Below are positions 22,637 through 31,000 of a DNA stretch of 64,000 nucleotides, one piece after another. The DNA comes from Scenedesmus sp. ARA3. Taxonomy: Eukaryota > Chlorophyta > Chlorophyceae > Sphaeropleales > Scenedesmaceae. The DNA lies in NCBI GenBank assembly GCA_004335835.1, contig RWJK01000256.1, positions 84,661 through 148,660 of the forward strand, given 5' to 3'. Made by a program: the position numbers and the translations under genes. Within the stretch, counting starts at the first letter, position 1; every line of letters starts with the position of its first letter. The notes beneath the pieces were generated by a model. That model did not search any database. It was not told the origin of the DNA and was given only the letters and a program-made list of their open reading frames with translations.

Positions 22637-23906
22637 TCACAGCAGGTCGCATTGTGGTAGGTGGGGCAGGGCCTTGCATTAACTGCCATTTGATGTGCAG
22701 TCAAGAGCGGAAAGGAATGAGGAAGTACACATGGCAGCACTCACAGCACCACTTTGATACAAAGGGGCGGCCACCCCAGATATTGTCAACGCACGGCCAT
22801 TGCAATAACACAATCCTCAAAAGCATACGTGGCGGCACTCACAGCACCACTTTGATGAACAGCGACTCCTCAGCATAGTAGCCATACACAGGCCGCGCCT
22901 TCACGAGCAGCAGGTCAGCAACATGTTGCTTGTTGCCCCGCTGCTGCTGCTGCTGCTGCCGGTCGTACGGGCCTGCACCTGGTGCTGCTGCTGCTGCTGC
23001 TGCCGCCATGCCTCCAGACATGTTCATTGCTGTGTTGATAGCGAGCGCCATGCGGCGCAAGTAATGGGCAGCTGCATGCAGCACAGTGCAGCCGTTGTGA
23101 GCACCAGACAGGACTTACATACATACACACACACACACACACTGATACCAGAACAATGTGCTTAGCTACCTGTCCTGCTGCTGCCAAGCAGCCTGTGCTG
23201 TTGCAGAGAATTGCATGCTGGAAGTGTGTGGTGCTGCGTTGCAGCAGCAGTGCAGCAATGCTTCCTGAGGGATTAGGATTTGGCCCACAGGCGAGCAATG
23301 CTGCTACTACTGCGTTGCAAATTGAGGATCCCGGCAGCTGCATCATGTGTGGTGATATGTGAAGCATAGCACACTACGTCAGCTGCTGCTGCTGCTGCTG
23401 CTGCTGCCGAAGGACAACTGCTGCTGCAGTGTATGCCAGCAACCAAACTGGGCACCAAATGAGGCGCAGCCAGCCACACGGTGCACACCTTCAGCCGGCT
23501 CAGATGGCAAATCATCAGCATATGGAACATAGAAGTAAGGGTATGCCTGCAGCAGCAGACACAACGCCCCTCAGCAACATGCAGGAATTGTGAAGAATGC
23601 GTGCCGCATGAAGTGCACGCTGAGCAGCAGCAGCAGCAGCAGTAGCACAGCATGCACACAGCAGCAGCAGCGCAAGCACGCTGGTACCTGGTGCAAGTGC
23701 AAGCAGACGCGTTGCCCGGCCGGTGTCGATCCGAACACGCGAATGACAGGCACGAGGTCCACTGCGGTTCCTTCAAGGCTGGAGAACGATACATCAAGCC
23801 CTTGGATTGGCGGGGCCAGGTAGTAATCAAGCGCCACGATCCGCAAATTGAATATCGGATTATTCGTAAGAGCTTCCGTGTCTTGCATCATTGCAGCAAG
23901 GAGCAC
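4759..23906 (-). CDS. REV3: DNA polymerase zeta catalytic subunit REV3, 22 exons
   Basis: This is a B-family translesion polymerase that extends from DNA lesions with Rev7. Exons, 5' to 3': 23688-23906, 23489-23546, 22843-23071, 22475-22586, 21782-22143, 21287-21545, 19594-20845, 15350-19364, 13289-14794, 12372-13056, 11801-11895, 11382-11509, 10357-10495, 9878-9962, 9034-9576, 8735-8863, 8125-8264, 7657-7830, 7350-7488, 6805-6948, 5851-5973, 4759-5433. They total 11,211 nt, so 3,736 aa. The N-terminus has IVALDYYLAPPI and VIRVFGSTPAGQ. The active site has DFQSLYPS (motif A, exon 15), NARQFGLKMIANVSYGYTSA (motif B, exon 16) and YGDTDSLF (motif C, exon 17), followed by KKRYVGF and NYYITKQ. The C-terminal Cys clusters CysA (CAVC, CERC) and CysB (CQSC, CGSLDC), which in the family bind Zn and an Fe-S cluster plus accessory subunits, are in exon 22. 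Exons 7-9 (about 2,250 aa) are Gln/Ala-rich linker, far longer than in plants. The start Met is the first of three near 23,890-23,906. Many exon edges are echoed in the introns. Confidence 0.93.
5503..5562 (-). repeat. Exon-edge echo of REV3 exon 22 acceptor
   Basis: The start of exon 22 with its acceptor (5391-5449) is repeated about 113 bp upstream. The copy reads TPALERVLSLVGA in frame after its own CTGCAG; three of the codon differences are synonymous, and the first two codons and the position after VGA differ. Confidence 0.85.
6111..6670 (+). pseudogene. Decayed LINE fragment (reverse-transcriptase 3' zinc-binding end) in a REV3 intron
   Basis: Plus-strand frames, interrupted by at least two frameshifts, read GVELMMRVRLGCLAVHE, then RTSRYGGRRADGNAACPACG with GVESLSHLLF, then DEMFIEIRALSG. 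The C-x2-C ... H arrangement after an 'RxRLGCLxVHxRTSRYGG' stretch is the zinc-binding end (zf-RVT type) of non-LTR retrotransposon polymerases. The fragment lies antisense within the intron between REV3 exons 20 and 21 and has no upstream RT domain, so it looks 5'-truncated and dead. A relative of the same sequence starts at about 63846. Confidence 0.7.
7028..7213 (-). repeat. Exon-edge echoes of REV3 exon 20 acceptor (two copies)
   Basis: The exon 20 start (6905-6963) reads DFVFCKEVRLGSYAP. The copy at 7031-7093 encodes the same 15 residues after an identical CCGCAG acceptor, with TAT/TAC, GCG/GCC and CCG/CCA changes. A shorter copy at 7170-7213 reads VFCKEVRLG with two synonymous changes and a lost acceptor. 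All three lie in tandem, about 125-140 bp apart. Confidence 0.88.
8505..8745 (-). repeat. Exon-edge echoes of REV3 exon 16 donor (two copies, about 114-bp unit)
   Basis: The end of exon 16 (ADAIVA|gtgcgt, 8728-8745) recurs at about 8627-8645 (DAIVA|gtgcat) and more weakly at about 8514-8532 (DDAIVI). The following intron stretch, rich in cagcaccgc and acacac, is shared as well. The copies are downstream of the real donor. Confidence 0.7.
9661..9755 (-). repeat. Exon-edge echo of REV3 exon 15 acceptor, 30 codons, synonymous differences only
   Basis: The first half of exon 15 (9494-9580), up to the D of motif A, is repeated upstream with its acceptor. Both encode VGSQPATEALPLVMEPESRL followed by YVHPVVVLD. 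The seven differences I see (ACT/ACA, GCC/GCG, CTC/CTG, TTA/CTA, GTC/GTA, GAA/GAG, CTC/CTG) are all synonymous. The intron DNA on either side does not match. Confidence 0.92.
10266..10312 (-). repeat. Exon-edge echo of REV3 exon 13 donor
   Basis: The end of exon 13 (TFGIDFFSVLNR then gtgcgg, 10357-10400) has a copy downstream reading 'RTYG-FFSILS' followed by CAGGTGCTG, with six bases missing. Exon 13 is therefore echoed on both sides. Confidence 0.7.
10553..11330 (-). repeat. Array of seven echoes of REV3 exon 13 acceptor half
   Basis: The start of exon 13 (10416-10500, GRWRCLSRVAARAALVLELL) is followed upstream by copies at about 10553-10633, 10683-10742, 10793-10872, 10930-10991, 11050-11121, 11158-11219 and 11287-11330, spaced about 105-140 bp. 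Most keep a CAG acceptor and the frame for W-R/H-C-x-SRVAARA. The copy at 10793-10872 keeps almost the whole segment up to LELPGRT with mainly synonymous or conservative changes. Stretches between copies also share sequence in pairs (for example 'cgccagataccaggcgatcagtgaatc'). Confidence 0.92.
11588..11630 (-). repeat. Exon-edge echo of REV3 exon 12 acceptor
   Basis: The copy encodes LMAGELKLQHY after a CAG acceptor, as does the exon start at 11470-11512. The changes I see in the coding part are GCG/GCT, and then TAC AGC versus TAC ACC at the end. It lies about 118 bp upstream of the exon. Confidence 0.88.
11974..12134 (-). repeat. Exon-edge echoes of REV3 exon 11 acceptor (two copies)
   Basis: Exon 11 starts LPGLREGSDDA at 11895. 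Copies at 11974-12016 (LPGLHEGSSDA) and 12092-12134 (LPRLREGSDDA) each follow their own GCAG acceptor. The spacing is about 118 bp. Confidence 0.85.
14921..15275 (-). repeat. Exon-edge echoes of REV3 exon 8 donor with a decamer minisatellite between
   Basis: Exon 8 ends EPHWGLAGDKPGQHAVFAGR-EFR at 15350. The copy at 15202-15275 encodes exactly the same 22 residues and then gtgggc; the eight codon differences are all synonymous. A shorter third copy, FAGRE plus flanks, is at 14921-14948. The interval between the two copies is filled by the decamer repeat at 14970-15203. Confidence 0.9.
14970..15203. repeat. Decamer minisatellite (cccaccacag / cccaccgcag) with a 39-base N gap
   Basis: About twenty copies of a 10-bp unit lie in the intron between REV3 exons 8 and 9. 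Bases 15094-15132 are N, so the array length is not known and the assembly did not resolve it. Confidence 0.95.
21055..21311 (-). repeat. Exon-edge echo of REV3 exon 6 donor, near identical tandem
   Basis: The unit at about 21190-21311 (end of exon 6, VEAVREEFR|gtgagt, plus about 80 intron bases) is repeated at about 21060-21181. From the coding end to 'ggatacaccc' the two are identical over roughly 95 bp. This is the youngest-looking echo in the window. Confidence 0.92.
22588..22637 (-). repeat. CTG run forming the 3' splice-site tract of REV3 exon 4
   Basis: About 15 CAG units on the plus strand (CTG in the transcript) end directly at CCAG|GTTCAACC, the acceptor of exon 4. Confidence 0.8.
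22725..22760 (-). repeat. Exon-edge echo of REV3 exon 3 donor
   Basis: The exon 3 end, reading ATCAAAGTGGTGCT|gtgagtgc (22835-22858), is repeated at about 22734-22757 with the donor intact. The surrounding 'ggcagcactcacagcaccac' is shared, about 101 bp apart. Confidence 0.8.
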
Positions 23907-24636
23907 TTATTGGCAGTGCAGTGGTCAGGAAAGCAGTACATGTCAAGGCATTGGAGCCTTATTGCAGTCGCACCCCATTAAACCAGTGCTATAGACAATT
24001 TAAACAACAAGCAGCTTGAGTAGCATGGCATCTCATGGTTCGCAACAGCGAAAAGACCGACAAAGCAAGCATGGGCTGAGCCATGTGGGTTACACGTCAT
24101 GACAGTCACTAACATCTGTCTTGTGCCTTGTTGTTGACAGTTGCGCCGCACAGCTTCTAATGCTTCGCACTCATCTCATCACAACTGCTGCGGACGCTCT
24201 CTTAATCCATGTTTCTCATTGCTGGCTGTGAACAGCCACAGCCTGTACACCCCATAGCAACAATGTTGTGTGAGACTGTGTCACACTGTGACAGGACTCG
24301 CTCCTCGCTGGTGCTGCCAGCAGCAGCACTCAAACAGCAGCACACACGCTACATACTGCCACACCACCTGCACACTTTGCTGTGTGCTGCCACATAAGCA
24401 TCACACCCTGCTTACATGCTGCACAAAAAGTGTGTCCTGCACATCTCTCAGTTCGGGATAGCACTGCTGCACACATGTCTCGCATCCTTGCCCCAGCCAG
24501 CGAGGCTACACGGACTACCATGTCGCTCCAGCCCTGCTCCATTTCAACCTCAAGCTGCACTTGCAACAGCCATCTATCCTCAAGCCCCGCACTCAGCCCA
24601 CGCCTATCCCACTCAACACATCCCTCACTGCTGCTG
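23907..24636. other. Intergenic region upstream of REV3
   Basis: This should hold the REV3 promoter and the 3' UTR of the membrane-protein gene. I see no coding exon and no strong TATA motif. The stretch 24300-24480 has repeated 'cacaccctgc / cacacgct' words but no clear unit. Confidence 0.5.
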
Positions 24637-27292
24637 TTACACTACGGGCGCGCGCCTGCTGCGCTGCTGCAGCCGCACACTGCGCCTTGGGCTACTCGGC
24701 ACCTCCCCACTGCCCTGCCGCTCAAACCCTGCCACCCCCAGTCCTGACACACTCGGCGACGCTGCATCCATCTCGTGCAGCTGCAGCCGTTCCTGCAAGC
24801 TGAAACCGCCATTTCCTGCAAGCCCCCTGCCGGTGTTTATCACCCTCAATCCACGATCCCCTGCATCCACTGCATCTGCTGTTGCATCAGCACCATCCGG
24901 CAAGACACTTGCCCAGCCTCGCCCTGCAGTAGCACCTAGAGCCACATCATCTTGCAGTGTAGCCGCCTTGCCTGCCCTGCGTGGTGTCTGCCGGGCTGCC
25001 TGCAGGGCCTTTGCAGGAGCCAGCAGGTCGCTGCACATTGAGCCTGGCTGGGTGTCTTCTGCTGTTGAAGGCAGCGACCAGCGGCCGAGGAGGGTTTTGC
25101 CGCCCAGCAGCTCCACTGCGATGAGCAGCAGCACCTGCAGCAGCAGCAGCAAAATGCGCGATGGCAAGGGTTTGGCGGCGGCTCAATTTCGACGCGTTGA
25201 GCAGCATGCTGGTGACAGGTGCTGCGAGTGTTGGTTGCAGTGCACAGGCAGCTGCTGAATAACGGTAATTATGTACATACGATGTTCAAGCGGTGCAGCA
25301 GTCCTGTATTTGCCAGGTTCTGCTGGTGACATCGCTGTGGCCTCTCCTTTTGCTGCTGCTGCTGCTGCTGCAGCGCACCTGCCCCAGTGAGAACATGCAC
25401 CAGATGCTGGCCCACTCGTAGCGCCGCGCCTCAGCGTCACCACCCAGGATGACCTCGCTGCAGCAGCAGCACACACGCACAGGCAGGCAGCACAGTCAGG
25501 GCTGTCAGCGGAGCTGCTGTCAGCAGTGTGTTGCATACATACATAGCTTTAACTCAGGTGCACTGCAGGATGTATGCTGTCGAGATTGGGGTGAGTGCTG
25601 CATGCGGCACCAGTGGACAGCGCCATAAGCACAGGTGGCTGTCAGGTACGTCATCAGTAAATCCTCATGTCACTCTCCTCATCACGGGGCCGGTCAGCAG
25701 CGCTATAAGGCCCAGCACTTGTTGTGGCAGCCCACCCACCGCCACTCCTACCACCAGCCCATTCACAGCAACCGTAACATTAAAGAATTCATGTCACTCA
25801 CGTCATGACAGGGCCTGTCAGCAGTGCCGCCAGCCCCAGCACCCGCTGCGGCAGGCCCCCCAGCGCAAGCGCCGGCACAAAGAAGAAGAAGCCATGGATG
25901 AATGCGGTGGGGATGTAGTAGGAGTTCGGCAGCTGCGGCACGCTCCAGCCAATGTGGAACTTGCCGGAGATGCTGCACAGCTGCAGCAGCAGCAGCAGTG
26001 CGGGGGAAGCAGGAGCAGCAGGAGAAGCGCGTCAGCAGCTGGGACTTATGTGACCACGCTTACATGCGGTTAAGCACCTTCCAGACTTGCCCAGCCAGCA
26101 GCATGCAAGCACATCCAACACATCGGCAGCATCTGCTTTCACTCATTCATATCTGTTGGGTCCTCATCTTCATCTGAAGTCCCAGCCCCCACCTGCTGCC
26201 CGCACAGCATCTCAGCGTTGTCTGCACAGCACGCAGCAGGCGCCGCCAGGTAGCCGGCAGCCTGGCTGCCCAGCACCCCACCCAGCAGACTTGTCACTGC
26301 AGCTGATAACCCCAGAAGCTGCAGCAGCGCCGGCAGGCCCTTCAGGATCAGTAGGCCTGAGGCTACACTGGCAAGCCGCCGCACGGTCCAGTGGAGGACT
26401 TGGTCAGCTTCCTTGCTGATGACTGGCTTGTTGAAAGCTGCCTGGGGCTGGCCTGCGGGCAGCAGAAATCGTGCGGCGTAGTTGAGTGCATTTGGCGGCT
26501 GGGTGCAGTGACACTGCTGCTGCTGCTGCTGCTGCTGGATGGTTTGGGCAACCGGCTGCTCATGCGCAGGAAGTGCACAACTGATTGCGGCCCACTTGTG
26601 TGATGGCTGCGCACTAACAGTTGAAATGTGCTGCAAAAGCCAAACATGAACAGCAGCCGAACTCCTCCTTAGCCCCCAAGCTAGTGCAGACCTCTGTGTG
26701 CAGCATGGCTAGCGTCACGCGTGCTGCTGCTGCTGCTGCTGCTGCCTCAGCATTCACAAGGTGCCGCTCACCCCACACGAACTCGTTGAACACGATGGGC
26801 TGCAGGCTGACATGGCAGTAGGCCAGCCACGTCAGCAGCTGGTTGACCTTGCTGTCACACTGGTCAACGACCATGTACTGCGCAAACTGCAGCACCTGCA
26901 GCAGCAGCACAGACGTACTCTGTGAAGACAGCAGCCTGGCATTGTGATGCAGGCACACTACGGCTAGGCAGTCACCACTGCTGCTCTGATAGAGGGAATG
27001 TCACTAACTGTCTGTTTGTGTTGGATGTGTGTAACAAAGCAGCTTGACAGGCTGCTACCGATGCAGCAGCACCGGGAAAGCTGTCGGGCCGTTGTACTGC
27101 CATGCCCAGCAGCACTCCCAGCTCATTCGGCTAGTGCCAATTGGCCGTTAGAAACACAGCTCTTACCTCCATCACCGTAAAGTATGCAGTGACTCCCACA
27201 TACTTCATAGAACGCCCTCGCCACAGCAGAATAGCGGTGGTTATAGCGCCCATAGCAGCGAAGCCCAGCGACACCGGCGCTGAAAAGCACAT
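24637..27292 (-). CDS. Multi-pass membrane protein resembling DUF5765, six exons
   Basis: Exons: 27167-27292, 26758-26895, 26193-26513, 25802-25980, 25379-25457, 24637-25134. They total 1,341 nt, giving 446 aa. The product starts MCFSAPVSLGFAAMGAITTA. It then reads FTVMEVLQFAQYMVVDQC, then YCHVSLQPIVFNEFVW, PNSYYIPTAFIHGFFFFVPA and WCMFSLGQVLLLIAVELLGG, all strongly hydrophobic. The start 'MCxS', the 'LMExLQ' block and the 'QP-F-N' block recall the DUF5765 family as I remember it; function is unknown. The last about 140 residues are a low-complexity cytosolic-looking tail. An upstream in-frame Met at 27322 is less likely because the family starts at MCxS. The stop codon (TAA) lies in TGTAA, the algal poly(A) motif. 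Family assignment is moderate; the gene model is good. Confidence 0.72.
25668..25742 (-). repeat. Exon-edge echo of the DUF5765-like gene exon 4 donor
   Basis: The end of exon 25802-25980 (GLPQRVLGLAALLTGPVMT, 25790-25865) is repeated about 124 bp downstream as a diverged copy (GLPQQVLGLIALLTGPVM-type, then gag instead of gtgag). It lies in the following intron. Confidence 0.75.
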
Positions 27293-28021
27293 ATTGCTGG
27301 TATGATTGGTGAAGATGAACAATCGTATTGGTTGACTTCCTGGTGTGCTATGCGTGAGTTGTCGAGTCTGTCTTGCAAGGCCGTTGCTGTCTGCAGGGCA
27401 GCTTATTGCTTAACTGCGGCTGATCAGCTCAACAAAATCTTATTACTCCAAAATCTCATTGATATGGCATGTAGGCGATCTCAGCGCTGTTGCTCAGTAG
27501 GGTTCGGGTCACGGCGGTTGCACGGTGTAACTGACACCTGAGGGGCACATGATGTGGCCCACATCATATGCCGCCCATGCAAACATGCGAACACAGAGTG
27601 CGTACCAGCTAAAGTCAGTGCAACTTGCAGCATCTGCGACAGTCCAACGTGTTGCTTTGCATACCGAAGCCACACACCTTGACATTGCACTTGCTGCTGC
27701 CTACATCCAGCCAGACCCTCACAACATGCTGCCAGTGCGCAGCACACCTGCAGCCATACGAGCATGCCCGCAGTCCACAAGCACCCAATCTTCAAATTAG
27801 TTCATAGCAGCAGCACAGCGCTATTCATGCAGCACGTTCTGCAACCACTGCTGGTGCATGCAGCCCCACACTTGTGGGGCAAGAACTTGTCCTGCAGTGC
27901 CTGCGTGCTGCAGCTGGCGCTGTAAGAAGCTAAGCCCAAGAAAACCCTGAACAGCAATCCAACTGTGCATGCCTCCGTTCTGCTCAGCATCTTCAATGTG
28001 CCACACGCAGCGCCTGAGCAT
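27293..28021. other. Intergenic region between eIF2A and the DUF5765-like gene
   Basis: 729 bp with no exon I can support. It contains the 3' end of eIF2A and the promoter of the membrane protein. Confidence 0.5.
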
Positions 28022-31000
28022 CTAGGCAGTGCCTCCCAGCTCCTCTATTTCTGCAATCACGGATGCCTCTGCCTCAATCTTCTGCAGCTGCTCCGGCTCC
28101 AGCGCAGACGGCCCTGCCAGTGTGTGCGGCGCATGGCAGACACACAACAGACAGCACACGCAGCACACACAGCAGGTTCTGTGTCAGCGCGCTGGTGCCA
28201 CCTGCAGCTTCTTTCCCAGTTTGAACGGATTCGAAAGCATACATTTTGCATGCCGCAGAGCATCGCATGCGCCCGGACTCCAGCTGATTGCAAATGTTGC
28301 AAGACATACTATTTAAAACCTTGCTCGTAACAGCTGCTGCTGCCCTTTCTAACTGCCACTCTCAGCATGCACTCAGTACACAGCGCCTTCCGTGCAGCTC
28401 ACCTTCCGTGTCCCGCCTCTCCTTGAGCTGCTGTATCTGCCGCAGCTTCTTCTGCAGCGCCCGCACTCGCTTCTGCGCAGCATCCGCGTCACCCCCAGCA
28501 GCAGCGGCGCCACTCACACTGGCACCCGCCAGCTGCTCCGTAACACCCGCAACGCCAGCAGCAGCACTACTGCTGCTGCCCTGCCCTGCTGCTGCTGCTG
28601 CTGGTTCGTCTTCCGCATCCTCGGCTCCATCTGCTGCTCCCTCACCACCCGCCTTGGCCTTTTTGTTAGCGCGTTTCTTCGCGTTTTTGCTGGCTGCCTT
28701 TGTGACAAACTCGGCGCCTGGCGGCATCGGCTTGCCAGTGCTCTGGCTGATGCGCCCGGGCTTGCTGCTGCTGTCGTAGGCGAGGCTAAATGTGGGGTCG
28801 CTGCCGCCGCTGTTGATGGCCGCTGCGCCTGCTTGCAGGTGCGACTGCAAGCTACGCATGCCCGGCGGCCTGCAGAAAGCAGCAGCAGCAGCAGCAGCAT
28901 GCAGGCAGCACGGCAGCAGCAGGTGAAGCAGAGCTCCCATCCAAAGTCATCATGCACACTGCGCACCACCACTTGCTGCAGCAGAGAGCACGCAAACACA
29001 GCACAAACTAAGACAAGCCTGCAAGCCAGCAACACACACTGCTGCCGACCAGCCGATCATCACCAACCCACCTATACGCTGCTGCTGGCTTGCTGGCCGC
29101 TGCGCTGCCGCCGCCTGCTGCTGCTGCTCCGCCGCCCTTGCCGCCTGCTGCCAGGCGCTCCGGGCTGGCTGGCCTGTCTTCATACGTTGTGCCTGGCGGG
29201 GGCGGCAGCCAGGCTGCCTCAAGCAGCGTCTCAAAGGGCCGCTCACACACCTTGTCGCCTGCAGCAGCAGCCAGGAAAACACATAATGCAGATTGCTCAC
29301 ATTTTGGTGGCAACAAGCCAGGGAAGGGCAGCACGGGTAAGTAAGTTTACTAGGATTTCAACCCCCGGAATGCAACGGCAGGGCGTCCTCCATACCAGTA
29401 CTCAACGGTCGCTTGGTGGACAAGGTCATACACCCAGCATTGCAGCTGCTTCGCGCACCCCGCAGTCAAGTACTTATGCGCACTTTACACTTCTTGCATC
29501 CCCGCAGCTGAATGCTTCACGCACCGACATATTTGAACACGCGCACGTTGTTGTCCACACGCAGCCACACATGTGCAGTGCAGACACGTGCAACCCAGCA
29601 ATACACAATGCAACCCTGGCCATTCACGCACCAACGTAGTTGAACACGCGCACGTTGTTGTCCACGCGCAGCCGCGGCGCAGTCGTGGCCGTCATGAAGT
29701 ACCGCCCGCAGGGCGACCAGGCCGCACTGACAGACGAGGCGCTGCGCGTGGCACCCATCTGCTTGCACACTCCCTTGGATAGCTTGTTGTAAAACACAAT
29801 GTCGCCTGGCGGTGGTGCAGCAGTTGTGAAAAGGCAGAAGTAACATGTTACTTTTCTGGCGGCTCTATAAGGGCGTGGAATGTTCTGCGGGCAGACAGAT
29901 GCGCTGCTGCACGTGCAATGTCAGCTGCCAGGTGCACAAGGCGGCGCACAACCATTCAGCAACTTCACCCACTGCTCTGCTCAACACACCCTCCTACAAA
30001 CAACCTGCACATCGCATGCAAGGGCTATGTTGGGATTTCCAGAGAATGCGTATTGATATCCGCAACGTTCTGCGGGCAGACGGATATGCTGCTGCACGTG
30101 CATTGGAGCACACCGCAGCCTCACGCATCCGCAGCAATTTGCTTTACACACGCATCCGCAGCAATTTGCAGCTTACCCTTAACATATCCCAGGCATAACT
30201 GGGCTTTGTAGCTGCTGCTGCGTCTAGGAGTGCAGACAAGCAGAAGCAGCAGCATCTACCCACCCATACTAGTTACATGCAGGCCAATCCTCTTCCCCCC
30301 ATCATCAGCACAAGCAGCAACAGCAACACCAGCAGCAAGAGCAGCATAAACGTCACCCATGCACCCACCTGGCAGGTTGCCAAAGCCTGCAATGGCCAGG
30401 AAGCGCCCGAAGGGGTTCCAGCGTGCCGTGCTGTAGGGCCCTGAGCCCAGGTCGTACACGGGCTTGCAGCGGTTGTCCAGCAGCATGACCTGCGGCACGG
30501 CAGCAGCAGCAGCAGCAGCAGCAAGCGTGCTTTGCCAAGGTGCATTAGAACAGCTGTTTGTCCACCCCCAGTTCGAGATGCAAGACAACTGTGGCACTTA
30601 GCGCTTGTGCAGAAGCTTCAAGAACACACATGCAGAGCGACCGGCAGCGTCAGCGCCTGCCAGCCCCACCGCCTCACCTTTGCCTGCACGAACCCCACCA
30701 CCACTAGGAGATATTCCCTCAAACGACCCTGTGTCACATCATGCACCAGCTGCTGCTGTTGCTGCTGCCGCTGCTGCGTGTGCCCCGCTGCCTCACCTTC
30801 GCCGGCATGAATCCCGCCACAACCACAAAGTAATCTCCCGCGGGGCTCCACTGCACATCATGCACAGGACCTTCTTTGGGCATGGCCACAGCACACGCCT
30901 CGTCAGCACGGGACATCTCTGCTGGCAGGTAGTGCAGTTTGGACTCCCCGTAGTAGCTCTGGTTGGTGGCGTCTGTCTCGCAGGTGGCCATGAAGAGTAC

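Noticed and set aside
28392..29639. Plus-strand 415-codon frame
   Set aside because: It is antisense to eIF2A exons 10-11, which match the family in the minus frame.
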